Shown piece by piece: positions 9,587-18,226 of a stretch of DNA of 64,000 nucleotides (the stretch's first letter is position 1; the number at the start of each line of letters is the position of its first letter). This DNA comes from Methanobrevibacter gottschalkii DSM 11977 (lineage in GTDB: Archaea; Methanobacteriota; Methanobacteria; Methanobacteriales; Methanobacteriaceae), in contig NZ_RKRG01000001.1 of the NCBI RefSeq assembly GCF_003814835.1, positions 248,001 to 312,000 on the forward strand. Reading direction: 5' to 3'. Below the pieces are notes generated by a model. The model was not told where the DNA came from. It saw only the letters and a program-made list of their open reading frames with translations, and ran no database searches. The position numbers and the translations under genes were made by a program.

Positions 9587-9910
9587 TTATATTATTTTCC
9601 GCAATTCCCCTAAATTTAACTCAATGAACTGTTTATACTTAGGATTAGCCAATATCTGATATTGTTTTTTATTTGTCCTCATATATGCATTATACATTAA
9701 ATCTTGCAATTCTGAAACATCACTATCAAGGATAATATTTAATTTGATTCTTTGTTCAACAGTTAAATCATTTATATGGGACTGAATTGCTGATTCAAAC
9801 TTATCAACTAAATTGGAATTCTTTTTGGCCATTTTTTCCAATACAAAAGAAGGCACTAGAGTAAATAAATGATTATACTCAACAACATCATCATACGTAA
9901 TATGTTCCAT
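9587..9910 (-). CDS. Small hypothetical protein, 107 residues
   Basis: I do not recognise this family. The product is soluble, charged and predicted largely helical, with no signal peptide, cysteine pair or known motif. It starts HITYDDVVEYNHLFTLVPSF and has a block VEQRIKLNIILDSDVSELQDLMYNAYM. The start is ATG 9910, four bases after AAGGTGAT; the GTG three codons upstream is part of the ribosome site. It stands alone between the acetyltransferase remnant and the RNase P RNA gene. A 5-bp inverted repeat (TGTTG...CAACA) overlaps its 3' end. Confidence 0.6.
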   Translation of the reverse strand: MEHITYDDVVEYNHLFTLVPSFVLEKMAKKNSNLVDKFESAIQSHINDLTVEQRIKLNIILDSDVSELQDLMYNAYMRTNKKQYQILANPKYKQFIELNLGELRKII

Positions 9911-10001
9911 CACAATCACCTTATATTCAATATCAGCATATAAGTATAAATAAATTATTAAATATTTTGAAAAATAGCAATATAATATTATAATTAATTA
10001 A

Positions 10002-10292
10002 TCATGGCCTGTTAAGAGTAACCCACCTTCTGTTTTACAGCATTCATCTTAGCGTGCTACCTTGCCTACTCAAGAGATTATCGGCAACTTTGCTCTTGCA
10101 TCCTATGGAATGGCCGTTTCACCTGTTCTTTTAATGTCCTCAATTAAATATCATAGTCCACCATTAAAAGACGTATCGTTTCTGCTCCAGTGTCATGCTT
10201 CTCAGCATACGTTTTTCAACGCCATAGTCTTGTATGATGGGCGGAGTTTCCTTAGTTAATAAAAACCAGCAGCTGTCTTTAACTTGCCATGA
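10002..10292 (-). ncRNA. rnpB: RNase P RNA (archaeal type)
   Basis: Read on the minus strand, this 291-base region has the conserved RNase P landmarks in order: a CR I-like GGAAACTCCGCCC near the 5' end, an internal GAAACGGCC segment, a CR IV-like AAGATGAATGCTG, and the CR V-like ACAGAAGGTGGGTTACT near the 3' end. The ends were set from the closing P1 helix: TCATGGC at 10292-10286 pairs perfectly with GCCATGA at 10008-10002, extended by GTTAAAGA with TCTTAAC. RNase P removes 5' leaders from tRNA precursors together with the archaeal Pop5/Rpp proteins. It lies only 24 bases downstream of the initiator tRNA on the same strand and has no obvious TATA box of its own in that gap, so the two are probably co-transcribed. 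Confidence 0.9.
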
Positions 10293-10316
10293 AAAAATAA
10301 TCAATTATAATAATAG

Positions 10317-10391
<75 letters not shown>

Positions 10392-10439
10392 ATATGAATA
10401 AAAACAGTATATGTTTATACTATATCATATAGCAAACAT

Positions 10440-10457
10440 ACTATATAAATCTTTCGT
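10440..10457 (-). promoter_or_regulatory. Predicted TATA/BRE for tRNA-iMet and RNase P RNA
   Basis: On the minus strand CGAAAGATTTATATAG forms a purine-rich BRE followed by a TATA box (10442-10449). Transcription would begin near 10420, about 30 bases before the tRNA 5' end. Confidence 0.5.
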
Positions 10458-10504
10458 AAAAATAGATAAAAATCGAAGAAAATAAAATATTTTAAAAAAA
10501 TAAA

Positions 10505-11035
10505 TTATTTATTTTCTAAAGATTCTATTCTTTTATCCAAATCATCCAATCTTTCCCCAGTGATTTTTTGGAATTCTTCAGATGATTGTTTAAACTCATT
10601 GAAATTTTTTTCTAAAGTATCTACATTATTAGTAGTTTCATCAAATTTAGCTTGAAGATTATCCAAATCGTTTGTAGTGGCTAAAGACCAGTCTTTAATT
10701 AATTGATCACTTTTTTGATCTAAAAATGCATCAAGTTTATGGGAAAATGCGCTAGTGTTAATAGTAGAACCATCAATATCACTTAATTTAACTTTTATTC
10801 TTTTACCCATTGATTCAGATTCCTCTTTATCACCTAAAACATCTTCTTTAGATAAATCATAACTTGAATCAACATTATTTTTACCTAAAACTTCGTCCAT
10901 GTGCGCATCTGCACTTTCAGGTACAATGTTTTTTAATTTATCCATAGAAGATGGACTATTTAGCAAATAATAATAAACTAAAATAAAAATAGCAACAACT
11001 AAAATTAAGATTGCAACTGCTTCAATAGCATCCAT
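10505..11035 (-). CDS. Membrane-anchored coiled-coil protein
   Basis: The 176-residue product has one N-terminal membrane segment (residues about 5-25, AVAILILVVAIFILVYYYLL), an acidic middle part, and a C-terminal heptad-like region (about 115-176, LDNLQAKFDETTNNVDTLEKNFNEF... and LDDLDKRIESLENK) predicted to form a coiled coil. No enzymatic motif is visible. It is the second gene of a pair: the upstream gene at 11044-11454 ends eight bases before it and has the same architecture, so the two may form a hetero-oligomeric membrane scaffold. I do not recognise either family; an envelope or chromosome-tethering role would be a guess. Confidence 0.75.
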   Translation of the reverse strand: MDAIEAVAILILVVAIFILVYYYLLNSPSSMDKLKNIVPESADAHMDEVLGKNNVDSSYDLSKEDVLGDKEESESMGKRIKVKLSDIDGSTINTSAFSHKLDAFLDQKSDQLIKDWSLATTNDLDNLQAKFDETTNNVDTLEKNFNEFKQSSEEFQKITGERLDDLDKRIESLENK

Positions 11036-11043
11036 ATTAACAC

Positions 11044-11454
11044 CTATTTATTCATTTTACTAAGTTTTTTCTCTTTTGCTTCAATTTCTTTAAGCATTTT
11101 TTCTAACTTTCTTTGTTCGGTTTCAGCTTCGAGTCTGGCTAATCTTTCATTAATCTCAGAGTGAAGATAACCAACATTACTTCTCACTTCAGTTGTAGAT
11201 TGCCTAATAGCTGAAAGACTGTCCTGTTGCTCTTGAGGTAATGGAATTGGATTGTCCATTAACCTTTTAGATTCAATGTCTTTTTCCACCATAGACATTT
11301 TTTTAAGTTCAATTTCTTTTTCAAGAATTAAAATTGAATTTTTTGATTGTGCAACTTTTTTCCATTGAAAAACAATAACTATCAATACAATAGCAACAAT
11401 TACCAGAATTATCAAATAAAAAATTTGATCAGGTATTGTAGGAATAGCTTCCAT
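11044..11454 (-). CDS. Membrane-anchored coiled-coil protein
   Basis: The 136-residue product starts with a short outside-facing N-terminus, a membrane segment at about residues 10-30 (IFYLIILVIVAIVLIVIVF), and then nearly continuous charged helix with heptad spacing to the end (ILEKEIELKKMSMVEKDIESK, RLARLEAETEQRKLEKMLKEIEAKEKKL). It is the first gene of a two-gene operon with the similarly built protein at 10505-11035. A GGAGGTT ribosome site lies before the ATG. The promoter gap (11455-11556) is shared with the divergent methionine aminopeptidase gene. Function unknown. Confidence 0.75.
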   Translation of the reverse strand: MEAIPTIPDQIFYLIILVIVAIVLIVIVFQWKKVAQSKNSILILEKEIELKKMSMVEKDIESKRLMDNPIPLPQEQQDSLSAIRQSTTEVRSNVGYLHSEINERLARLEAETEQRKLEKMLKEIEAKEKKLSKMNK

Positions 11455-11556
11455 TTTTTAACCTCCAGTTATATTTATAGAGTAAACTAATATAAATATA
11501 AATATAAAATTTATTTATTAAATAATTAATTATTATATTAAAGAAGGTAATAATAT

Positions 11557-12474
11557 ATGATGGAATCTTATATAAAAGCTGGAAAAATTGTTTCAAAAAT
11601 ACGTAGTGAAGCTTCAAAAATGATTGTAGATGGAGCATTAGTTATAGACCTTGTAAACTACGTGGAAAGTGAAATATTAAAAACTGGTGCTGAAATTGCA
11701 TTCCCATGTAATGTATCAATAAATGAAATTGCAGCTCATTATACTTCCCCTATTAGAGATGAAACTGCATTTAAAGCAGGTGACATGGTGAAATTAGATT
11801 TAGGTGCAATGGTAGATGGATGTATTGCAGATTCAGCAGTTACAATCATAGCTAATGGGAATATTGATGAAAATTACAGTCAAGATGAAATTAATCTACA
11901 TGAGGAAATCCAAGAAGCATCTGCAGCAGGTCTTGAAGCTGCAATCGCTACAGCAAGAGCAGGAATTGAAGTTTCGAAAATAGGTGCTGCAGTCCATGAA
12001 GCAATTGCGGAATACCATTTAAATCCGATATTCAATTTAACTGGACATAGCTTAGAACAGTACAATTTACATGCAGGCATTTCCATTCCAAATTATGACA
12101 ACCACGACAATTATATTTTAGAGGAAGGTCAAGCCATTGCAATTGAACCTTTTGCAACCAATGGAGAAGGTATTGTAAATGATGCGCCAGGGCATTATAT
12201 ATTTTCATACATGGCAAATAAACCATTCAGAATGAAAAGCACTCAAAAAGTTTTAAAATATATTCAACACAACCACAGAGATGTTCCATTTTCTGGAAGA
12301 TGGATAACCAATGAATTTGGAGAAAGAAAAGGATCAATCGCTTTAAAGCAACTATCAGAATCCATGGCAATTTATCCATATGCCCCTCTTCGTGAAAAAG
12401 AGAATTGTTTTGTAAGTCAAAAAGAGCATACAGTAATTATTGAAAAAGAAGGTTGTACTGTTACAACTATATAG
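11557..12474 (+). CDS. map: Methionine aminopeptidase (type 2)
   Basis: This cytoplasmic metalloprotease removes the initiator methionine from new proteins. The 305-residue product has the pita-bread fold signature: His61 (AAHYTSPIRD), metal ligands Asp81 (KLDLGAMVDG), Asp92 (IADSAV), His164 (LTGHSL), Glu197 (AIEPFA) and Glu290 (QKEHTVII). The segment inserted between His164 and Glu197-Glu290, about 60 residues with the HNHRDVPFSGRW helix region, marks the archaeal/eukaryal type 2 enzyme. Length matches archaeal MAPs (about 295-300). Two ATG codons occur in tandem at 11557 and 11560, after GAAGGT; the first is used here. It is divergent from the coiled-coil operon and convergent with frhB. 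Confidence 0.95.
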   Translation: MMESYIKAGKIVSKIRSEASKMIVDGALVIDLVNYVESEILKTGAEIAFPCNVSINEIAAHYTSPIRDETAFKAGDMVKLDLGAMVDGCIADSAVTIIANGNIDENYSQDEINLHEEIQEASAAGLEAAIATARAGIEVSKIGAAVHEAIAEYHLNPIFNLTGHSLEQYNLHAGISIPNYDNHDNYILEEGQAIAIEPFATNGEGIVNDAPGHYIFSYMANKPFRMKSTQKVLKYIQHNHRDVPFSGRWITNEFGERKGSIALKQLSESMAIYPYAPLREKENCFVSQKEHTVIIEKEGCTVTTI

Positions 12475-12491
12475 AAGAAATTTATTTCTTC
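12474..12491 (+). terminator. Hairpin terminator after map
   Basis: GAAGAAA (12474-12480) and TTTCTTC (12485-12491) form a perfect 7-bp stem with a 4-base loop, followed by T-rich DNA, immediately after the map stop codon. Confidence 0.55.
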
Positions 12492-12548
12492 AACTTATTT
12501 TTTATTATAAATGATTTCCATTAAAAAAAAGAAAAAAAAGAAAGAAGA

Positions 12549-13400
12549 TTAATATATAGTAGGAACTCTAACTCCCATTTTTGCTCTTCTTTCAAATTCT
12601 GCACCGTTTTTGTCTTTTTTACCTTTAGCTAATTTTTCAAGTAAAGGAAGACCGAATTTTCCATCGTCAACAGGTTTTGTTTCAATTAAACCAGCAGAAA
12701 CTGCTTCTTTAAATATACTATTACCATCATCGGTTCTAGTTAAAACGGTAGACCATCCATCTGGAGATCCTACAGAACCAGTAGATATGTCAGCCCATTC
12801 AGCAACATAATCAGTACAAATGTTACATCCTGATTGTTCATAACCATGAGTTTCTTTAAGTTTTAAACCAGAATCTTCTCCATCTTTTGTTAACCAGAAT
12901 TTTCCTTTACCAATGTCCATTTTAGTAGCATCAGTTAACTTATCAAATCCTAATTTTGCAGTAGCAAAAGTGTCAAGAGAAGCCATAGGGAAGTTTTCCA
13001 TACAATAAATACCAATGATTAAATTAATTTTATTAACGACAAATCTTGTGAATGGATAAGCTTGTGCTTTTCTTAACCCTTGGATTTGACATGGTGTTGC
13101 TACAACTCCAATTTTTTCAAGACCGTATTGACGAGTTGCTTCTTTTAATACAGCTAAAGTAGGAGACATTGAATATTTAGTTCCAGCATTTGCAATTACT
13201 TCATCAGATGAAGTTACAACAGTAGGAACAGGTCTCCAATCATCATCAGGAGTTCCAGCTACAACAGCACCTTCAATTTTTCCTTCATCAAGTGCATAAC
13301 AAAGCAATGCAGATACAATTCCTCCATCTTGTGATACATCTAGGATTTTTTTCTCAGTAGCTCTTGCTGAGATTGCTTCTTTATAATTACCTAATGGCAT
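12549..13400 (-). CDS. frhB: F420-reducing hydrogenase subunit beta
   Basis: FrhB is the flavoprotein subunit of the F420-reducing [NiFe] hydrogenase. It holds FAD and one [4Fe-4S] cluster and passes electrons from H2 to coenzyme F420. The 283-residue product has the family N-terminus (DVSQDGGIVSALLCYALDEG), the VATPCQIQGLRKAQ segment, the cluster-binding IGIYCMENFP, and HGYEQSGCNICTDYVAEWADISTGSVG. Length is typical (about 280). It is the last gene of frhADGB, 11 bases after frhG, with a GGGGGAA ribosome site. Reduced F420 supplies the mtd and mer steps of CO2-based methanogenesis. Confidence 0.97.
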   Translation of the reverse strand: MPLGNYKEAISARATEKKILDVSQDGGIVSALLCYALDEGKIEGAVVAGTPDDDWRPVPTVVTSSDEVIANAGTKYSMSPTLAVLKEATRQYGLEKIGVVATPCQIQGLRKAQAYPFTRFVVNKINLIIGIYCMENFPMASLDTFATAKLGFDKLTDATKMDIGKGKFWLTKDGEDSGLKLKETHGYEQSGCNICTDYVAEWADISTGSVGSPDGWSTVLTRTDDGNSIFKEAVSAGLIETKPVDDGKFGLPLLEKLAKGKKDKNGAEFERRAKMGVRVPTIY

Positions 13401-13411
13401 ATTTATTCCCC

Positions 13412-14254
13412 CTAAAGTCCTGTTTCCTTTTTAATTCTTCCTTCAGGCAACCATGACCTTGGACACATCATATAACAAGATCCACATTTAATACATCTGT
13501 CTTTATCACAGCTAGGTCTACCTTCTGAGAAGCCCATTGCTCTAGTTGGACAAGCAAGAGCACAAGTTCCACAACCAGTACATAATCCTTGGCGAACTAC
13601 ATTGGTTAATACGTCACAACCACATCCTTTATCACATGCAGCCCAATCCATTGCAGGTTTTAAATAGTCTAAGTCGCCTTCACATAATGCAACTATAGTT
13701 TTTGCAATCATTTCAGGTGCAACAGGACAACCAGGAAGTGCTACATCCACTTTAACTAAAGAACCAATTGGTAAGAAAGATTCATGGCTAGGTTGAGCTT
13801 GTTGTCCTCCACGTGAATAAGTAGTGAAACAACCAGTAATAGCACAAGACCCGAATGCTGCAATTAAACCAGCTTTTTTCCTTGCTTCTAAAAGTTCATG
13901 TACACTATGTTCATCTTGTAAACATACAGAACCTTCAATTAAACATAAGTCCATTTCAGGCATTTCTTCAGCATAAGTTCCGTGAATCCATTTATCAACT
14001 AAAGTTTGTCCATATACAATATCAACCATATCAGTCAAAACAGTGGATAAGATATCATAATTTTCGGTTAAAGACATTGCATCTCCAGTACAACCACTTA
14101 AGTGTATGTAACCAATACGTGGTTTTGATGAAGCTGCTTTAGGTTCTTCTGCAGGTGCTTTTGTTTCTACAGGAGCAACCTCTTCAACTTTTTCATCTAC
14201 TTTTGGAGCAGGTTCAGCTGAACCGCCAAAAGCTTTTTTTAATTTATCAAACAT
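13412..14254 (-). CDS. frhG: F420-reducing hydrogenase subunit gamma (small Fe-S subunit)
   Basis: FrhG is the electron-transfer subunit that links the NiFe site in FrhA to FrhB. The hydrogenase small-subunit part begins at about residue 47 ([22 protein letters not shown]). In the usual proximal-cluster motif CTGC the second Cys is replaced by Asp here, which matches the Asp-ligated proximal cluster described for methanogen Frh. A C-terminal ferredoxin part holds two [4Fe-4S] motifs ([17 protein letters not shown] and [13 protein letters not shown]). Between the N-terminal helix and the Fe-S domain is a Pro/Ala/Glu/Lys-rich linker (about residues 13-45). Its start overlaps the frhD stop by one base (TAATG), implying translational coupling. 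Confidence 0.97.
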   Translation of the reverse strand: MFDKLKKAFGGSAEPAPKVDEKVEEVAPVETKAPAEEPKAASSKPRIGYIHLSGCTGDAMSLTENYDILSTVLTDMVDIVYGQTLVDKWIHGTYAEEMPEMDLCLIEGSVCLQDEHSVHELLEARKKAGLIAAFGSCAITGCFTTYSRGGQQAQPSHESFLPIGSLVKVDVALPGCPVAPEMIAKTIVALCEGDLDYLKPAMDWAACDKGCGCDVLTNVVRQGLCTGCGTCALACPTRAMGFSEGRPSCDKDRCIKCGSCYMMCPRSWLPEGRIKKETGL

Positions 14255-14823
14255 TATTTTACCCCGATTTCTTTTAAAATAATATCAATAGCTTCAGGAA
14301 TTGCCTTTTCTACAGATTCAGACAAACCCACATCGATGTCAGGTATTGGGATAGAAGCAGGTTTACAACCAACAATTACAACTTCACATTTTTCAGAAAT
14401 CTTTTGAAGTGGCTCTTCAACAGTCATACCATGAGGATTATCATATTTTCCTACTTGCATAGCATTAGGATCAAATATGCCCACAGTTCCAGGTTCGGCA
14501 TTTGATTCAACTACATCAATAACAATCAATTTTTTCCAGTCATACTCTTTGTATAACGGAAAGAAGTTCATTGGTGCTGCAGTTCCTCCATCAATAAACT
14601 GCACACTATCTGGTAAAGTTACACCTTCAAATTTTTCTTTGATTTGATTTAAAACATTCTTATCAAATTCATCTTCAACATACGAAGTAACCGCCGGATC
14701 ATAATAATCATTTTTATCATTAAAATATTTTTGTAAAAGATTAATAACTATTGGACCGTAGCCATCATCTTTAAATAATATATTTCCACATCCAATAACG
14801 ATTATATCCGAATCATAAGGCAT
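14254..14823 (-). CDS. frhD: Frh hydrogenase maturation endopeptidase
   Basis: FrhD is a HycI/HyaD-type endopeptidase that trims the C-terminus of the large subunit FrhA after nickel insertion; it is not part of the final enzyme. The product is 189 residues with the family start [18 protein letters not shown], whose Asp/Glu-like residues and later Asp ([12 protein letters not shown]) and [10 protein letters not shown] His are the expected nickel-sensing ligands. [19 protein letters not shown] block also fits. It sits between frhA (17 bases upstream, GGAGGATAA ribosome site) and frhG. Confidence 0.95.
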   Translation of the reverse strand: MPYDSDIIVIGCGNILFKDDGYGPIVINLLQKYFNDKNDYYDPAVTSYVEDEFDKNVLNQIKEKFEGVTLPDSVQFIDGGTAAPMNFFPLYKEYDWKKLIVIDVVESNAEPGTVGIFDPNAMQVGKYDNPHGMTVEEPLQKISEKCEVVIVGCKPASIPIPDIDVGLSESVEKAIPEAIDIILKEIGVK

Positions 14824-14839
14824 TATTTATCCTCCACAA

Positions 14840-16054
14840 TTATATTCTCACCATTTCATTCTTGAGAATGGATTTATCTTCATCGTCAACAACCATTACG
14901 TGAGTAGCACATGATAAACAAGGATCATATGCTCTGATAACATGTGGTCCATACTCGTGATGGAATCCTTCAGTAGCTGGTCCCATTGTAGGAATGTTCC
15001 AAGTAGTTGGTACAATAGCAGAGTAGAATTTAGTTTTTCCTTCGACAACCTTAGCCATATGTACATTGGTTCCCCTAGGACCTTCAATTACACCAAAACC
15101 AAGTTCTCCAGTTCCTCTTTTATCATAACTTACTTTTGCAGGAGCAGCAGGATCAATTGCATCCAAAGCTTCCATACATGCATCGTAGTTTTTTAACATT
15201 TCATCTGCACGAGCCACATGTTGTGCATTTACACCTTTACCTTTAAATCCAGCAAATTTTTCCATTCTTGCTCTAGGACCAGTTTCAACATTTTCACCAT
15301 TAATTAATGGAATTACAGAACAAGCCTTTTTACCAATTTCAGGGTCATCATACCAAGCTTCAGGTAAAACTTCTGAGAAAACGTCCATATCGAAATCGTT
15401 GGTTCCATAAGTTGCATCAGTTGCCATTAATGGTCTGTTTATTACACCTAAATCATCAGGTAAACCTTTTTCAACAACACAGTTTTTGATTAGTTCAATG
15501 TGTTCTTCGAGTTTTGGTCTGAGTGCAGTCATTCTTTCGATTAATCTTTCTTTAGTGAATGGAGTAATGTTTCTAGCCATTCCACCAACTCTTACATCAG
15601 ATGGGTGGATACCTTCACCAGCAATCATGTCTACAACATATTGTACTGTTTTTCTTACTTCACTTACACTGTCAACAGCTGTAGCGAATAAATTTTCAGG
15701 TACAAAATCAGTTGCAATTAAAAACTGGTGAATAGCTGCACTGTTAATGTTGTGTGCTGCTAAAGTAGCTTTTCTTAACAATTTAGCATTTTTAGGAATT
15801 TCGATTCCTAAAGCCATATCCATTGCTTCTGCAGAAGCCAAAGTATGTGGAATTGGACAAACACCACAAATTCTTTGACATAAAACAACAGCAGATTCAG
15901 GAGCTTTGTCAAGAACCATCTTTTCTAAACCCCTAACCGGAGTTATACTTAAATACATACCTTTTGTAACTATCCCCTCATCATCAACTTCCATGACTAA
16001 TTCGGCATGGCCTTCTTGACGAGTTGTAGGAGATATAACTACTCTATCTTTCAA
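14840..16054 (-). CDS. frhA: F420-reducing hydrogenase subunit alpha (NiFe large subunit)
   Basis: FrhA carries the [NiFe] active site that splits H2. The 404-residue product has both nickel motifs: N-terminal [11 protein letters not shown] (about residues 59-69) and C-terminal [10 protein letters not shown], followed by a 17-residue tail (from [10 protein letters not shown]) that FrhD would remove. All four active-site residues are Cys, so this is not a selenocysteine form. I place the start at TTG 16054, six bases after GAGGTG, giving [19 protein letters not shown], which aligns with other FrhA N-termini; the upstream GTG at 16063 is part of the ribosome site. First gene of frhADGB. Confidence 0.97.
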   Translation of the reverse strand: MKDRVVISPTTRQEGHAELVMEVDDEGIVTKGMYLSITPVRGLEKMVLDKAPESAVVLCQRICGVCPIPHTLASAEAMDMALGIEIPKNAKLLRKATLAAHNINSAAIHQFLIATDFVPENLFATAVDSVSEVRKTVQYVVDMIAGEGIHPSDVRVGGMARNITPFTKERLIERMTALRPKLEEHIELIKNCVVEKGLPDDLGVINRPLMATDATYGTNDFDMDVFSEVLPEAWYDDPEIGKKACSVIPLINGENVETGPRARMEKFAGFKGKGVNAQHVARADEMLKNYDACMEALDAIDPAAPAKVSYDKRGTGELGFGVIEGPRGTNVHMAKVVEGKTKFYSAIVPTTWNIPTMGPATEGFHHEYGPHVIRAYDPCLSCATHVMVVDDEDKSILKNEMVRI

Positions 16055-16063
16055 ATATGTCAC

Positions 16064-16214
16064 CTCAATTATAGAAATTAGAAACTAACGATACATATAT
16101 ATATTAACAAATATTAATAAGTAATACTAAAAAAATTATATAGAAATATATATAAGACATAAATGACCAAGTTATATTATTATATCTAATATTCAATTCA
16201 AAGGAGGGGAAAAA
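16064..16214. promoter_or_regulatory. Divergent promoters of frhADGB and the Ser/Gly protein
   Basis: For frhA (minus strand) a TATA element AATATATATATG lies at 16094-16105, about 40 bases upstream of the TTG start. For the plus-strand gene a GAAATATATATAAG element lies at 16143-16156. No clear operator was recognised. Confidence 0.45.
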
Positions 16215-16742
16215 TTGGATAAAGCAAACATAATTATTTCAATCATTATCGTTTTATGTGTTGCAGCAGCAGTTGCGGCATATGGTATTACAAATAGCGA
16301 TAATCCAATCTTTTCTGACTTATCCAGTATGTCAGCAAATGATAATGATGCTGGAAATGGAATAGGAAATAATACAGTTACAGGAAATGGAAGTGGAAAT
16401 ACAATAGCAACCACATCCGGTTCAGGAAGTGGATCCAGCAGTAGTTCAAGCTCCGGAAGCGGATCAGGTTCAGGATCTGGAAGTGGATCCAGCAGTAGTT
16501 CAAGCTCCGGAAGCGGATCAGGTTCGGGATCTGGAGGAGGATCCAATAGTAACTCAAGAACACATTTATCATATTCAGAAGCAAAAAGTATTGCAAATGA
16601 TGCTATTGAAGAAGCTGGATGTTATGCAGGAAGTGGATCATATTCTGGAGGATACTGGTACTTTACTGTATATGATGCAAATGGTAATAATGTAGACACC
16701 ATAAGTGTTAATGACAACACTGGTGCTACCGGAAGAGGATAA
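16215..16742 (+). CDS. Secreted/anchored Ser/Gly-repeat protein with PepSY-like domain
   Basis: The 175-residue product has an N-terminal membrane/signal segment (residues about 5-24, IIISIIIVLCVAAAVAAYGI), an Asn/Gly/Thr-rich stretch, a pure Ser/Gly low-complexity linker (about 70-110), and a compact C-terminal domain starting LSYSEAKSIANDAIEEAG and ending YDANGNNVDTISVNDNTGATG, which has the helix-then-sheet pattern and final V..NTGA of PepSY-like domains. PepSY domains are small modules, often protease-inhibiting, outside the membrane. The lack of a clear cleavage site leaves open whether it is released. Start is TTG 16215 with a strong GGAGGGG site five bases ahead. It is divergent from frhA; a functional link is not implied. 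Confidence 0.75.
   Translation: MDKANIIISIIIVLCVAAAVAAYGITNSDNPIFSDLSSMSANDNDAGNGIGNNTVTGNGSGNTIATTSGSGSGSSSSSSSGSGSGSGSGSGSSSSSSSGSGSGSGSGGGSNSNSRTHLSYSEAKSIANDAIEEAGCYAGSGSYSGGYWYFTVYDANGNNVDTISVNDNTGATGRG
16425..16532 (+). repeat. Two tandem 54-base repeats coding Ser/Gly linker
   Basis: Units 16425-16478 and 16479-16532 differ at a single base (a to g in the second), each coding 18 residues. A partial third copy follows (GGAGGAGGATCC). Near identity suggests recent duplication or slippage and likely length variation between strains. Confidence 0.85.
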
Positions 16743-16839
16743 TTTTTAAAATTAATCCTTTTTTATTTTTTTATTAAATATGCAAAAAATGGATAACTAT
16801 ATATAATAAAAATAACAAAATTATTATTGTTGTATGTGA

Positions 16840-16913
16840 GGGCCCGTAGCCTAGCTGGATAGGGCGTCGGACTTCTAATCCGAAGACCCCGGGTTCAAAT
16901 CCCGGCGGGTCCG
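16840..16913 (+). tRNA. tRNA-Arg (TCT)
   Basis: Cloverleaf with acceptor GGGCCCG/CGGGTCC, anticodon arm TCGGA-CTTCTAA-TCCGA (anticodon TCT, codon AGA) and T arm GGG-TTCAAAT-CCC; discriminator G, no CCA, no intron. A TATA-like element (ACTATATATAATA, about 16796-16808) lies upstream. Confidence 0.93.
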
Positions 16914-16967
16914 CTCTTTATACACTCTTTTTTTAAAATAATTTTTTAAAGTTAATTTATAAATTTT

Positions 16968-17041
16968 GGGCTTGTAGCCTAGTCTGGAAGGGCGTAAGAC
17001 TCCTAATCTTAAGATCGAGGGTTCAAATCCCTCCAAGTCCG
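16968..17041 (+). tRNA. tRNA-Arg (CCT)
   Basis: Cloverleaf with acceptor GGGCTTG/CAAGTCC, anticodon arm TAAGA-CTCCTAA-TCTTA (anticodon CCT, codon AGG) and T arm GAGGG-TTCAAAT-CCCTC; discriminator G, no intron. It is 54 bases after tRNA-Arg(TCT), and the pair reads both AGA and AGG. A TTTATAAATTTT element just upstream could be its own promoter. Confidence 0.92.
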
Positions 17042-17047
17042 TGATTT

Positions 17048-18226
17048 TTAAAAATTATCTAAAGTAACAATTTTATCTTGTTTTTTTATTTTATCAAAAG
17101 AAATCTGACCATATTTACCCCCACCACCAGGAATAACATTTATTTCACCATTTCTAAATGCATTAATAGCTGGAGCAATATTTAAATCAATTTTTTCTAT
17201 ATCATCCAAGCTGACATTAATTAAAACATCAATTTCTGTGCCAAAATTATCAATCAGCTTCTGCCATTTACCTTGAACTGTTTTTGTAGTGACGCCTTTC
17301 TCATAAACAGAAGAGATTATTTCTGCCAAAGGCATCAAATGAACATATTTTGGTCTGAACGCCGGGTGTTTAGGTTTATCATAGTCAGCAATTTCAGAAA
17401 TTCTAAAGTCAACTCCTTTTTTAATGGTTCCGCCACAGCTACATTTCATTTTATTTTCATGAGCAATCATAGGATCAATCAAATTATAACATTTAGTACA
17501 TGCAGTCATGTGATATTTTCCTAAGTTCGGCACCAAACCATAATTAGCTTTAATCTTGTTATGTTTAAATGCATTTTTTATTGAAGAAAAAGAAATATCT
17601 TTAAGCTCTATTTGATTAAATTCCCTGCCCAATCTATGAGGCCATGGAGAATGTGCATCCGAATTAGTGAGAAAAGGAAAATCTTTAAGTTCTGAAATTC
17701 TATCCGCCATGAACGTATCGGCAGATAAACCTAATTCTACAAAATCCACTCTTTTTTCATAACAATCATAAATACTATCATACGATTTATACATTCCAGT
17801 CCACGGAGTAAATGCATGGGCAGGACCAATCAAACAATCATAATCCCGAACCAACTCTAACAGTTCAATTCCAGATAAATTGGTTTTTGGTCTACCATCG
17901 ATTTTTTTATTTTTAGATGGAAGCTTATATGACAGTTCACGAGCAATATCAATATTTGGAATAATAATTAAATGATGAATTCTATTTCTTCCTTCAACTT
18001 CTGTTGTTAAAACAAAATTCATATCATCACTATTATAAATTCCATCCCCACAATATACTGTACTTTCCTCAATCATATCTAACCAATTAGGATGAAACGC
18101 ATCACCAGTTCCTAAAAGATTTAAACCTTTTAACTTAGATTTAGCAGCCATGTTCTTTATTAACATGTCTTTTGATGATGCCATTGAAAAACAACTATGA
18201 ACATGAAAATCAGCATTTACTAACAT
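17048..18226 (-). CDS. Endonuclease Q-like PHP-domain DNA repair nuclease
   Basis: The 392-residue product belongs to the archaeal PHP-domain family (TIGR00375) that includes endonuclease Q, which nicks DNA 5' to deaminated bases. PHP metal motifs are visible: ADFHVHSCFS (residues 5-14), GTGDAFHP (about 39-46), TEVEG...HHLIII, GPAHAFTPWTG and TNSDAHSP. A zinc-binding segment follows (CTKCYNL...MKCSCGGTI), then PAFRPKYVHLMPLAEII and a C-terminal helical part ending INVIPGGGGKYGQI, typical of EndoQ. In Thermococcales EndoQ acts with PCNA; the pcn gene is nearby here. The ATG at 18226 has no ribosome site, but a TATA-like element lies about 25 bases upstream, so the mRNA is probably leaderless. 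Its 3' end almost touches tRNA-Arg(CCT) on the other strand. Confidence 0.85.
   Translation of the reverse strand: MLVNADFHVHSCFSMASSKDMLIKNMAAKSKLKGLNLLGTGDAFHPNWLDMIEESTVYCGDGIYNSDDMNFVLTTEVEGRNRIHHLIIIPNIDIARELSYKLPSKNKKIDGRPKTNLSGIELLELVRDYDCLIGPAHAFTPWTGMYKSYDSIYDCYEKRVDFVELGLSADTFMADRISELKDFPFLTNSDAHSPWPHRLGREFNQIELKDISFSSIKNAFKHNKIKANYGLVPNLGKYHMTACTKCYNLIDPMIAHENKMKCSCGGTIKKGVDFRISEIADYDKPKHPAFRPKYVHLMPLAEIISSVYEKGVTTKTVQGKWQKLIDNFGTEIDVLINVSLDDIEKIDLNIAPAINAFRNGEINVIPGGGGKYGQISFDKIKKQDKIVTLDNF

Noticed and set aside
9571-9587. TGTTGCACAATACAACA hairpin as an operator
   Set aside because: It sits at the 3' end of a gene with no promoter nearby; at most a weak terminator.
10062-10259. 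Plus-strand ORF of 65 codons
   Set aside because: It lies wholly inside the RNase P RNA on the opposite strand and looks like no protein.
16193-16596. ORFs rich in Pro/Glu/Leu or Asp/Val on both strands over the Ser/Gly gene
   Set aside because: They are frame shadows of the Ser/Gly tandem repeat; only the 16215 frame has a ribosome site and signal segment.
16968-17041. First read as tRNA-Gly (TCC)
   Set aside because: Correct placing of the seven-base anticodon loop (CTCCTAA) gives anticodon CCT, tRNA-Arg.
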